A stretch of 64,000 nt of DNA from Monilinia fructicola. Taxonomy: Eukaryota; Ascomycota; Leotiomycetes; Helotiales; Sclerotiniaceae. Of the stretch, positions 37,771 to 49,150 are shown piece after piece. The notes below the pieces were generated by a model. It was not told the origin of the DNA, did no database searches, and saw only the letters and a list, made by a program, of their open reading frames with translations. The stretch lies in contig VICG01000016.1 in NCBI GenBank assembly GCA_008692225.1, positions 310,001 through 374,000 of the forward strand, given 5' to 3'. Positions within the stretch are counted from its first letter, which is position 1, and each line of letters begins with the position of its first letter. The position numbers and the translations under genes are program-made.

Positions 37771-37925
37771 AAGTTGATGAGTTGGTGAGTTGGTGAGTTG
37801 GTAAGTTGATGAGTTGATAAGTTGATGAGTTGATGAGTTGATGAGTTGATGAGTTGATGTTGATGAGTTGATGAGTTGGTGAGTTGATGAGTTGATGAGT
37901 TGATGAGTTGATGAATTGATGAATT
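37771..37925. repeat. 8-bp minisatellite (GATGAGTT)n
   Basis: About 18 units of GATGAGTT alternate with the variant GGTGAGTT. It grades into GATTGAT-like sequence to about 37990. Confidence 0.85.
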
Positions 37926-38412
37926 GATTGATGGATTAATGGATTAATTGGTAGATTGATTGATAGGTTGATTAATAGGTTAATAGGTTGACAAGCTAAT
38001 AGGTTGAATTAGATGGATGTATAAAGGACGTATCTACTACCGTATGTATAGAGAAGGTATAGATGGAAAGCAAAGTATGTTCTTTTCAAGACGAGTAAGT
38101 AGGTAAGTAGATATCAATAATAATAATAATGATAATAATAATTAATAGATAAATGGGTTGGTTGGTAAGTAAATACAATCTTGGAATACTACTACAATAG
38201 GTACTAAGGAAGTCCAGTACTTGGATTAGAATATGGATGAAGAGTGAATCAAGTGAATTTGGGGACAATAGGAAAAAGGTACAGAGGAGAGATATAGTTG
38301 ATACAGTCGATAGTAAAAGATATTGTTGTACTATTGGGTGAGTAGACAAATGGATGAATGAGTGGATGGATTAGTTTTATTTAGTATAACCTTATAATAG
38401 ATAGTAGGAATA

Positions 38413-38508
38413 GTTGAATTGAATTGAATTGAATTGAATGAATTGAATTGAATTGAATTGAATTGAATTGAATTGAATTGAATTGAATTGAATTGAATTG
38501 AATTGAAT
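38413..38508. repeat. pentanucleotide (TTGAA)n
   Basis: About 19 units are present with a single one-base slip near 38440. Confidence 0.9.
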
Positions 38509-38609
38509 AAAAAAAAAATTAAAAAAAGGATAAAGTAAAAGATTAATTAAAATTAATAATTCCTTCTTATTTAAATACATTCTATACTAATCTGAAATTA
38601 TATATTATA

Positions 38610-38866
38610 TACTTAGTATTGTTTTAGGTTTATACTAAAATAAAAATCTATAAAATAATATATTTTTTAAATTTTTCTTTATATATTATAAAACTTTTAT
38701 TTTTAAGAATTTAAATATACCAAACGTTTATTTTTCAACTTAATAATACTATAAAGTATTATTTATAATTTTTAATGAATTCGTTAATTTATTATTATTT
38801 TTTACAAATAAATTCCGTCTTTCAGTTAATTTTTATTCTAGTACAGACCCAAAACAACACCAAGTA
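38610..38866 (+). mobile_element. 257-bp miniature inverted-repeat element, copy A
   Basis: The left end TACTTAGTATTGTTTTAGG and the reverse complement of the right end TACTTGGTGTTGTTTTGGG align over 38 bp with six differences, all G/A or C/T transitions. That is the pattern RIP leaves. The outermost TA on both sides could be the target duplication of a Tc1/mariner-type insertion. The interior is AT-rich and non-coding. A second copy lies in inverse orientation at 41314-41578. Confidence 0.8.
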
Positions 38867-40965
38867 GAGTATGTAATCTTACCATGTACCACCTACCTCT
38901 TCTCTCTTACGATCGTTCTGTTCGCAAATGTGTTCAAGGGAGATTGGATAAGGTTTTCCCAGCACTATAATTGAATTGGGAGATCCGATTTTCATGGATT
39001 TGGTATCTGTACTACGACTAGATCGGTAAGGGGGATAGGTATATTTGTGGATATGGATCAAATTTCCGCTTCGATATTGACGAGGGGAGGCGAGGGGAGG
39101 CGAGGGGAGGGGAGGGGAGGGTAGGGCAGGGTAGGTACGCGGTAGGAAGGGAGGAAGGAAGAGAAGAGATGAGAAGGGGGAGGGTAGAAAGGATGGGAAG
39201 GAGGAATCAGAATGAGAGAGGTAAGGTAAGGGAAGGTAAGATCTTACTTATAACGAGAATAGTCAAGTAAAAGTAGTCATGAGTATTATAAGTAGGAGAG
39301 TCTAGTAGATTGCCATAAGTAGTACAGTATCATAAATAGTAGAGCATAAAGCAGAGTCCGTCAATAGCGCAAGGTGTAATGAATTGAAAATGACTAGGAA
39401 TTTGATTAACTTTATTCCTTTTATTGCCGTACTGTATAATATCGTATGGTAATAAATAATTAAGCTTCCAGAAGTAAAGCAAGTGGATAGTATCGTATTC
39501 TTCCACCGTCGGGTATCTTTTTATATTAATTCTAGACATTTTGACGACTCTGGTTCGGATTTGATGATTGCAACCTAAGATTTGAGTTATGTGTGTGTGT
39601 CTATATACAGAGTATACCCAAGGATATATATACATAATTATGAATGTTTTAAAGATATATATATAAGATATCTAACACATATATAATATAAGCATCTAGT
39701 AACCTTTACTTTTTATAAAGATTTACTCATTTAAGCATTCGATATACATTAATTAATCAGTTATATCCATGGATTTAATTATATTTACCTACCTAGGTAA
39801 GTACCACCACCTCCAAGGCTACCATTACTCACTTCCATAATAATAATACTAATAATGGCTAGATGGATGATTTTTAATCATTCTTTTGATTGGTCGAGAA
39901 TGCATTAATTAATTCATCATCTCTCTCTCTCTCTCTCACTTGAGGTTATTGAGGTTATTGAGGTTATTGGGTTAACCAATCGTAAGAATTTGTTATCTTC
40001 ATTCTTGAATCAACTGGTGAATCCATCCACCCATCCACCCATCCATTCACCAATACTCTAATAACAAGTACGGAGTCCTCTAGAGTCTGTACCTACAGCA
40101 GAGAGGAGAGAAAGGGATTCCGGCAGATCTCTTCCTCTCCACAACCCACCACCCATAATCCATCCATCCATCACCCATACTGCAATCCACCGTTCCACCT
40201 ACAAGAACGAGGGTTCCCTGCCATATTGGGTATGCAAGCGACCCTTATTTTCCGCTCATTTCTTCCTGCAGTATCCATCCTACAGTACTGTGAGTATTCT
40301 ACCTGCCGGTGCCCAATCCCAGTCTCTACAAATACAGTGCAAGCACTTGTACAAGTACAATGCAAGTACAGCGCAAGTGCAAGTACGAATACAAGTACAA
40401 GCACAGTATTCCATTCTCCTCTCCCTATCCTGTCCTGTCCGGTCCAGGTAAACACACTTTCCTTATCCTTCATGCTGTAAGGTTCCTGACGCGAGACTGT
40501 ATGGACGGACGATCGATCCATGTCTTTGTACTTCTCGATTCTCAATATGCACCGTGAGTGAGTGACATTTCATCGGGCTTGGCTTGCATTGCATTGCATA
40601 ATTGCGGTGGAGGTGGGAGGAAGAATAGTAGGAGAAGGAGTAAGAGTAGGAATAATAGTAATAGTAATAGTAATAGTAATAGTAATAATAATAGTAATAG
40701 TAATAGTAATAGTAATAGTAATAGTAATAGTAATAGTAATAGTAATAGTAATAGTAATAGTAATAGTAATAGTAATAGTAATAGTAATAGTAATAGTAAT
40801 AGTAGTAATAGTAATAGTAATAGTAATAGTAATAGTAATAGTAATAGTATAGTATAGTAATAGTAATAGTAATAGTAATAGTAATAGTAATAGTAAGTAA
40901 TGTAATAGTAATAGTATATATAGTAATAGTAATAAGTAATAATAATATAATAAATAATAATAATA

Positions 40966-41030
<65 letters not shown>

Positions 41031-41313
41031 TAGTTTTATAATAAAGAGATTTAAATAACTATTAATACTTACTTTATATCTCTTAATTATAGAAAGTATA
41101 GAATAAAGCTTTACTTTTATTAATTTATTTTAATATAAAAAAATATTCATTATATAATTAATAAACGACTATATACTTTAATACTTTAAAATAATTATAT
41201 AATCTATATATATTATAATATTTTATATCTTTACTAATTTAAAAGGTATTAAAATTTATTAAATATCTTTTAATATAAATAATATTCCTATAGACTATAT
41301 TTAATATTGAAAA
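38867..41313. other. gene-free spacer between two inverted miniature elements
   Basis: It contains a GAGGGGAGGC tandem repeat (39081-39121), a short CT run near 39922-39938, a GAGGTTATT repeat (39943-39970) and the long hexanucleotide tract at 40652-40915. No coding sequence is supported. Confidence 0.6.
40652..41030. repeat. long (AGTAAT)n hexanucleotide tract followed by (AAT)n
   Basis: More than 35 AGTAAT units to about 40915 are followed by a mixed zone and then a pure AAT run (about 40978-41030). The apparent open frames of alternating Ser-Asn or Ile-Val are repeat translations. Confidence 0.92.
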
Positions 41314-41578
41314 TACTTAGCGTTGTTTTAGATTATTATTAGGCTAAAAACTAATTAAAAACGAAATTTTTTTTAAAAAAATTTAATAAATTAATAAATC
41401 TATTAAAAATTATAAATAATACTTAATAATATTATTAAATTAAAAAATAAATATTTAATATATTTAAATTCTTAAAAATAAAAGTTTTATAATATATAAA
41501 AAATATTTAAAAAATATTTAAAAAATATACTATTTTGTAGATTTTTACTTTAACATAAACCCAAAACAATACTAAGTA
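41314..41578 (-). mobile_element. 265-bp miniature inverted-repeat element, copy B
   Basis: The reverse complement of this interval matches 38610-38866 along essentially its full length, with mainly C/T and G/A differences plus small indels. Its ends carry the same TACTTAG...TTGTTTT inverted termini. Confidence 0.8.
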
Positions 41579-44157
41579 TAAGTACGAAAATAAAAAGTAG
41601 CTAAATGTCTTCGAATGCAATCTTACCAAGACCGCTTACCAACCCAAACTCTTCCCACAATTTTATTTTATTTTATATACCCGTGAACCCTTCTCCAACG
41701 GAGGAAATCCTTTGCCCTAATTATTAAATCAACAACTACCTTATGTATAAAATATTATACCGTTCCACCAGCCACCGGATATCCTCAACCCGTCGGATTC
41801 TTGGATTCCTCAATGATTCCCCAGTAATGAAAAACACAATCAATGGCACAAGGTTATCTCGAAGTCGAGATTACAATCTGAGACCTGTCAAACCTACAGG
41901 ACAGTACGAGTACACACCGCACGTCAGGCGATAAGATCTGAATCTTTGCGCCATCTGTTTTACGAGAATACGAAACTCGGAATTTACACACAATTCATCT
42001 TCACCTCGGGAAGAGACAAAAGATGTTGCATGCGCGTCCAAAAGGAGCTGTCGAGATATCTCCAGGTTCTCTTCATGCGGTAGGGTAACCTTATGGCTCG
42101 GCGTAGCTGAGTCGAACATATAAAGGCGTCAAGTTTGATCAACCTACTGTACGTTGATGGCGACCATGATACCGACTATCGAGTGATAGCCAGTTGCCCA
42201 TTTCAAGATAGATCCCGGCGTATTGTCATTCTGCTACCTTAACAAGTGAACAAGTCCAAGGCAAGTCACCAATTTCTGGACCATTGGAGTAACCCAGACT
42301 GAGTCAACAGGGCAAGTGTCGGATTGTCTCAATATGAGAATCCCGATCGTTGGTCAGGGTGAAACAATGGCATTATCAGTGCTCTTCCTACTTTATACTT
42401 CTCATAAGATTGATAATGATGTTTTCTTCGAGATGTTTCTTAAAATGGGTAGTGCTTACTCTGTGAGACGAATTCATCGTACATCGTACATCGTACATTA
42501 GTAGTATGTGACGTGGGACTTTTTTTTAATTATTCAGTTTTTTCGAATTGACTTATCAAAAGTACAAACCTCTGCAAATAGCATATATGCATGGTCTTCA
42601 TTAATTGGAAGAATTTGAGCAGCTGCTGTTCAATTCAACTTCAATCAAGACATTCCCAGAAAATATCTTGGCTTGAGCGATTTAGACTTTGATTCTCCCA
42701 ATGCTATTTCAATGCTATTTCAATGTTATTTTTTTCATGTTCAGGTTGGGAATAACTTAAACACTTAGCAAGGCCAAGCAAACAATTCATTCTCCAATTT
42801 CTCTAAAGGAATCAGTTCTTCTAATTTATTGTATTTCACCCGCTTTGTTTTTCTCCTCTTTCGATCCCATCTTAGCAGGAATTAACGATTTCCAACCATC
42901 CAAATTCAAACCACTTCAGATACGCAGGGTCGCAACTTGCAAGACCCTGTGCTCCAATTGTGATAAAGGTGATCAGACGTTTTTCCAAATGGCAATAATT
43001 TACCAATATTATAACTCTAAATGAGAAATCCATCGGTTGATCGTCTATAGTTGATGAGATGAGAATGGTCGATCTTGCTACAATTTTCCGAGCTAGGGGT
43101 TCAAATGATGTACGAGCACGGGCTTGACTCAAGATACCAAATCGATAAAGTCAACCTCAACCCAACTATCGGCATTTCCAACATGGAGAGAAGGAAATTA
43201 GGCACTTCCTTACGGATTTCAAAATTCACGAGCAGGAGTGGTAGATGCTCATTCTTGCAGTTGCACGTGACGTCTCCTTTGAAGTGTTTTGATATTGGAT
43301 GCGTAAATGTATCGAATCTGTGTTGATGGATGGGATTACTCTGCTTCGCCAATGCGTAGTAGATATCACGCGATGCATGAATTAAATGCATACCCAAAAA
43401 CACTCTTCTTTTTTGAATTTATGGCAATGTTGATCGATCATGACTTTTGAGGTAGGTATTTGTACCTGAGATATGACCTATTTTGTGAAATATGAATTGG
43501 TATATTAAACATTGTCATGGAGCATCTTATCATGAACGACCATTGGAACTGGATGCTCGGATTTGAATAGAGATTGACGGCTGGTATAAGTCATCTTTCA
43601 GTATCACTATCGGTATAATATTCATTTCATACATCACATAAAAGTGTATCCCCCCTCAAACACCGATCTATCCATCTACCACTCATTCATGCCACCCAAC
43701 GACCTCTCCAAACTAAGTATCATCTAATAACAATACGCACTCAAGATCCCACCACTTCAGACTCATTGGAAGCTCTGGGATAACCTCGCTTGCTCTCTCA
43801 AGATTGATCTTGCAGTTTAGTTAAGTTCCTTCCTCAATGATCGATTCTCCCTCAAATCTAACAACACTCCTTCCTCATTTCAAATTGCAGCTCAATACAG
43901 AAAGCATTCTCCTCCCTCACTCATCTAGCGTGTTTTGAGTGTTTACAGACATAAAAGGTCATCTCTTGTCATCTTTGTCATTCTCTCATCTTTCTTAAAA
44001 CATCAACAATCATCAATCATCAATCATCAATCCATCATCAATAAACTCAACTAGCCTTATCTAACATTTGCTTTTGCCCTGTCACTGATTACCACTCTAT
44101 TCTTCTCTTCGGACTATTATTTTCGGGTTATCTTCATTACAAACATTAGGTTCCATT
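41579..44157. other. 2.6-kb intergenic region, no supportable gene
   Basis: Two adjoining minus-strand frames at 42872-43132 and 43101-43403 could belong to one decayed gene, but no domain is recognisable. 44001-44042 is an ATCATCA-type repeat within the pyrimidine-rich leader of the wall-protein gene. Confidence 0.4.
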
Positions 44158-45843
44158 ATGCATTTCAATACTCTTGTTGCGGCGGCTCTTTTTGTGATAG
44201 GGACTGAGGGCCGGGCGAGGGAAGTTAGTACTTGTGATTACTATACCACTCTTCAGTTCAAGGAAAACACGGCTGCCAATCAACTCAAATTATTAACGCT
44301 TCTTGTGAATACTGCTCTTGGTGGAAACTTTGGTAAGTTCCCATTCAAGATTTTGCAATGACTTGCACTCATCAAGATCTTGCAGCTACAGGCCCACCCT
44401 CCAGATTCAACATTACTGGTATCCTCAGACTCGGAACTTACAATGGTATCGAAGTTAACTTGAGGCCATACTTTGACGGCGGCCTCATCTCTACCAATCG
44501 AGGGAACAAGGCAACATCAGTCAACTTTCTCGATGGTGGTGATTTTTTTTCTATTCGTGAGAATAAGGCTGCAAGTTCCATGTCAACCAATCAATAGTAA
44601 GTTCTCCGAATAACAAGTACTACACGACGTTGACCACAATAGCTTCCTTGTAAACCACCTCTACCAGTTCTTCGGTGATATACTTAAATGCACCAAGCAA
44701 GGCGGCGCTGACTTCCCAAAATATTCTGGTTCTCCATCTCAATATGAAGTCCACAAGTGAGTTGATTGTTAGCTTCGCAAATTCATCAAAATCCACTGCT
44801 CCATCTCTCGAGTTATTTTGCATGTTCAAGGTTGACAAAAGAACAGGTTTATGCACCTAGGCCATAATGAAGCCAGTTATTTCATCGAGCAATTTCTACT
44901 AGCCGCCCAGTCGTTTGGATTTTCTTCTGCAGATATCGCGATGGTCGAGATCCAACTCAGACAAAATTTTGGTTATCGCTGTCTCCCACCCTCTACCACG
45001 AAAGAACATGTAACTCAGCTGGACTCTATCTGCACCGACAGCACATGCCGTTGTATATCAAACGGTACCTGCTATCTTTACGATCAATCCATCACCAAGC
45101 CTGAATATACTGCATGCTACAAGGCATGGATCGATTGTAGGATTCAGGTAAAAGCGAACCAAGCCTTTTGCACGGCTAGATATTATGAGTGCAAAGGTTC
45201 AAAGGGCAAGACCAATGGGAAGATTTCATCGTCAGATTTAGATTCAGTCTTTAGCAAGGGCTCCGGCGCAACTTCCAATAAGACAAACTCGGCTTCGAGC
45301 TCCAAATTGGGCCAAGAATCTCACGCGATTTGCAACACGACAGACCTGGCTTCAAGTTCCGCTTCAAGCACTGAGTCTGGTTTTGACTCTTGTTCATGCC
45401 CTGATTCTGTTTGTGGATGTGGTTCTGTTTGTGGATGTGGTTCCGGTTCCGGCTATGGTTGTGGTTGTGGTTGTGGTTCTGATTCTCGTTCTGGTGTTGG
45501 TTCTCATTGTAATTCTAATTTTAGTTCTGATTGTAATTCTGGCTCTAGCTCTGGCTCTGGCTCTGGTTGTAGTTCTGGATCTAGCTCTAGTTCTAGCTTT
45601 AGCCCTAGCTCTGGTTCTAGCACCGGCTCTGGCACTGGTTCTGGCACTGGTTCTGGCACTGGTTCTGGCACTGATTCCGGTTCCAGTTCCAGTTCTGGAA
45701 ACAAGATCAACGGCACAGGATCCGGAGGTGAGACCAACGGCACCATTACCTCTCCTAAGCCCACACAAGACACCGCCGGTGCTGCGGCACTGGGCTTTAG
45801 CTTTGCAGCCATTGCTGGCGGTTTGGCCGCCTTCTTCTTGTAG
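44158..45843 (+). CDS. GPI-anchored, Ser/Gly/Cys-rich secreted wall protein
   Basis: Four exons (44158-44332, 44386-44596, 44643-44756 and 44847-45843) with consistent phases encode 498 residues. Residues 1 to about 18 are a signal peptide. The conserved N-terminal part starts with [17 protein letters not shown]. It continues with [25 protein letters not shown] and FGYRCLPP, the hallmarks of an ascomycete secreted family whose function I do not know. A short Cys-rich stretch ([10 protein letters not shown]...CYLYD) follows. Next comes a tract of about 110 residues almost solely of Ser, Gly and Cys, encoded by TCTGGT-type repeats. The protein ends with [20 protein letters not shown], a typical GPI-attachment hydrophobic tail. 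No frame breaks are seen. It is likely a cell-wall or surface protein. Confidence 0.85.
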
Positions 45844-46422
45844 GCAACCAGGTGCACCCACGAATACTGGAAGTCTAGTTTATATATGTTCGTTGGCGGC
45901 AGTGAATCGAAACGCTGCTCGGTCAGAAAGGCGGAAGCCTGTTTTCGCAGCAAATCTCTGTATCTAATTTTCGTGCTTCATAGCGTGTCGGATGTCTTCG
46001 TCATCATAAGAATAGTAAGCCATTGACGTTTTGTACCTTGCAGGTACGAGCGTTCACGGTGAAGACAAGGGGATATGGAGATGGAGGACAAGGTCTGACT
46101 TGCTGGTTGGTTGGTTGGCTTGTATACTAGATGGGTTTATGTTGATTCTCTAGCTTGTCACTCATGGTGGCGAAGGATTTTCAAATTCCAAGGAAGGAAA
46201 AAAAAGTTTACAGAGTAGTTATCATATGGAAAGAGTGATTTTCTTTTTCTTCTTCTCTTTCTCTTTTCTTTTCTTTCTTCCAAACTCGTGAGCTTCATGA
46301 TTCATTCTTCATTCTCCATGCGATGCTTGTGGTGATTATCACAAGAACATGATAATCTCCCTCCCCGGTACCAGCCATGTACTTCTCTGATCATTCAAAC
46401 CTCGCCACATATCGTCCTTTGC

Positions 46423-46580
46423 CTCGCCCCTCGCCCCTCGCCCCTCGCCCCTCGCCCCTCCCCCGCTTACCGCATAGATACCGATACCGGAAAGAAATGG
46501 ATGAACGCGGAAGGAAAGGAGGGAAGGAAGGAAAGAAGGAAGGAAAGAAGGAAAGAAGGAAGGAAGGAAGGAAGGAAAGA
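46423..46580. repeat. (CGCCCCT)n and (GAAGGAAG)n tracts
   Basis: Five CGCCCCT units are followed, after about 45 bp, by an 80-bp purine-only tract of GGAA and GAAAG units. Confidence 0.85.
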
Positions 46581-46764
46581 AGGAAAAGACTAGTTCAATT
46601 TTTCAAATTTTCATTTTGATGCGCTGAGCAAACAACTTTACCCTGTTCTTCACTCTTCTACCCTCCTCCCTCCCTTAAGAGTCAAGACAAGAAATAGGGA
46701 GTCTGATTTATTGCTTTTGTGTTTGTGTTTGCGTTTACATGTCGGAGGTGTTTGATGTAGTGTG

Positions 46765-46801
46765 AGATGGGATGGGATGGGATGGGATGGGATGGGATGG
46801 G
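46765..46801. repeat. pentanucleotide (GGGAT)n
   Basis: About seven perfect units are present. Confidence 0.85.
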
Positions 46802-47148
46802 GAGGCATGGAATGGAATGGGTGCGAGGTGTGGGGGCTGTGAGCGTGCTTATCAGTTTGATAGAAAACGAAATTTGAATGCATATTTTCGATTGATATTC
46901 GTTGAATGTGATAAATGAGTATGTGTTGGAGATTTTTGCAGTGTAATATTTAAGTTGTTTTGTTTCCCCCAAGGCCCTCCTCCCTATCTCTATGATATCA
47001 TAGCCCCTTGCTAGCGGACTCGCTCGCTTGTTAGACGGTTTGTTTATTTTGAGATGACATTTTCCCCTTTTTTTTCTCCCTCGCATCATTCTGACGTCGT
47101 GATCAATGGGGAATGGAAATTCTTCCATCACTTCATATTCACTGTCCT

Positions 47149-48498
47149 TTACTTCTGAGTAGCGAAATCTTTGATGTATTTCGCCAACTTCTCTGCACCT
47201 TCTAACGAAATTGAATTGTAATTACTGGCTCGGATACCACCGACGCTTCGGTGGCCCTTAAGACCGGTAAGACCTCGCTCGGCCGCACCAGCCAAGAAAG
47301 CCTTTTCACCATCGGCAATATTTTCAGAAGTGGTGACGCGGAAACAAATGTTCATTCTTGAACGGGCAGCGACGTCAGGAACGACTCTGTAGGCTGTTGG
47401 GTGAGCGTCAAGGGCGGAGTAGATTATGGCGGATTTTTTGTTGGAGACGGATTCTTGGCCATCGATGCCATTGGGGTAGGTGGCAAGAAGTTTTTGGAGG
47501 ACCTGACCGGCAATGTAGACGCTGGAGTTGATGATTAGTATTTTTAGGTCATCTAGGGGATACTGTTGCCTTACTCGAATATGCTTAGGGTGTTGTAGAG
47601 ACTATTGTTCTTAGCGATCGTTTCATATGAGAGTACAATTGGCCCAATTGGTAAACCAAGCTTTCTCAATAGAGTTGGGGCAGGCGTGGCAACGACTGGA
47701 GGGAGGAGATTCTTCTTGATTACGACAACTGTGACTCCAGCACAGCCCAAGTTCTTTTGGGCACCGAAAAATATGACGGAGAAATTCTTGACGGGAATGC
47801 GTCGTGAGAGAATGTTCGATGACATATCTGCCACTACAATTGGCTCATCATCTTCACCCGTTGGCTCTAATGCTTTTGGGAAGCCAGGGAACTCGACTCC
47901 ATCAACGGTTTCATTGTCGCAATAGTATACCATGGCTGGATTCTTGGAAAGTTTCCAATCTTTTTTCCTCTGGTATCTTTCCAAATTTACCATCATTAGC
48001 TTTTCTAGCATCTGTGACAATGTTCACATGCTCGGGGCCGACCAATCGAGCTGCCTCTTGGCTAGCCTTCAATGACCACGAGCCAGTAACCAAATAGTCA
48101 ATCTTAAGCTCCTCATCCACAGCCTTCTGGAGCTGTTCCACAAGAGCATCTTCTGGAATTTCCTTATCCGATGAAATACCCAAACCCTTCAAGATCTTTT
48201 GCTTTCTTTTCTCGACCCAAACTCCAACTAAGTTATAGACTGTCGCTGAAAACTCTCCGCTACCGCCACCCTGCATAAATAGTACTTCGTAATCATCTGG
48301 TATATCCAAATATTTTATCAAGTCGGCTTTCGCAGTGTTCAAAACATTCGCAGCGATTTCGGAACGATGTGAGTGCTCTGCCAAACCAAGACCTGTGCCA
48401 TTGTAATCTACGAGAGCTGCAGCTGATTTTTCTAATACATCGGTAGGGAGGAGTGCAGGGCCTGCACCAAAATAGGTGATTTCTGATCGAGAAGGCAT
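47149..48498 (-). CDS. SER1: phosphoserine aminotransferase
   Basis: This PLP enzyme converts 3-phosphohydroxypyruvate plus glutamate to phosphoserine in the serine pathway (EC 2.6.1.52). The spliced product is about 431 residues. The start at 48496-48498 (MPSRSEITYFGAGPALLP) matches the family N-terminus; the frame is open further upstream but without similarity. Other family features are GLGLAEHSHRS, FMQGGGSGEF and FFGAQKNLGCAG, with the PLP lysine at about residue 248. The C-terminus has MNICFRVT and GLKGHRSVGGIRASNYN. A 53-bp intron spans 47522-47574. One extra base in an A6 run (T6 on plus, 47961-47966) breaks the frame in the EEKDW region; with five As the two parts join. It is divergent from the SDR-like gene. 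Confidence 0.95.
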
Positions 48499-49150
48499 TC
48501 TTCGAACTTTGAGAGGTAATAGCTTCGTGTGGACAACCCAGGTGCCTGGATTAATTTGGAGCAAAGGAAACTAATGATAACACGTTAGAGAATTTTAAAT
48601 TGAAGTATAACAACTGAGGATGGGGATGTATGTCTCAATGCCAATATCAGAACTTGGAAATGCGTTGTCAATTGTATAGCAAATCAAAAAAGATTCACAT
48701 CACATTTACCTGGAGAATAGACAAACTAGAGGACGACAGGTTACTTCTCTTCTCCTTCAATACTTACATCAATAAAACAGGGAAATCCAAATTAGTCTGA
48801 AAGTTATTGGTGTTTTCATAAGAGTCGATTGAGAGTCAACTGAGAGTCAATTGAGTGAGTCAGGAAGAAAGAAAATGCGTAACTTTACCCCAGATTTTTT
48901 GATTCGTCAAGTGGGATGTTTAGCGTCGGATTATTATTGTTGCGTCACCTTCAAGATCACTTCGACTGTAAAATTAGTTGTTACCTTACTCATGTTGATA
49001 ATCACGTGAGACTTTTGCTCATCCCATCCCTCATCATCATTCCTTCCCTCATCTCAGTCCTTATTTAACACAAAACATTTCGATCCAACTGATACAACTA
49101 GTAATTTCTAATGTTTCAATAAAATACTCGAGTTCCAATATAGCTTCATA
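48499..49150. promoter_or_regulatory. divergent promoter between SER1-like and SDR-like genes
   Basis: This is a 652-bp spacer between two start codons on opposite strands. It contains a short repeated GAGAGTCAATTGA-like segment near 48829-48860. No known operator is recognised. Confidence 0.45.

Larger units (their letters stand above)
37105..38609. other. KAR9 upstream region packed with simple repeats
   Basis: No gene is seen. Tandem repeats lie at 37261-37320 (GAGAGGT type), 37602-37678 (AGT then TTG triplets), 37771-37925 (GATGAGTT type) and 38413-38508 (TTGAA). Apparent coding frames here are translations of these repeats. Confidence 0.7.
45844..47148. other. intergenic region with three simple-repeat blocks
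   Basis: Both flanking genes end here, so this holds two 3' flanks. 46423-46460 is a CGCCCCT repeat. 46502-46580 is a GGAA/GAAG purine tract. 46765-46801 is a GGGAT pentanucleotide. Frames in this interval are repeat translations. Confidence 0.7.

Noticed and set aside
37771..37925. CRISPR-like regular repeat
   Set aside because: The unit is an 8-bp head-to-tail minisatellite without spacers, in a eukaryotic genome.
40558..40857. About 100-codon open frames of alternating Ser-Asn and Ile-Val
   Set aside because: They are direct translations of the (AGTAAT)n repeat, which has no stop in these frames; no start context, domain or splice signals are present.
45383..45967. Long frames overlapping the wall-protein gene on both strands
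   Set aside because: They are shadows of the in-frame TCTGGT repeat. Only the frame linked to the signal peptide, conserved domain and GPI tail is coherent.
48499..48564. Upstream N-terminal extension of the phosphoserine aminotransferase
   Set aside because: The frame is open to 48564, but the family N-terminus aligns with the Met at 48498 and the extra residues lack a clear targeting pattern.
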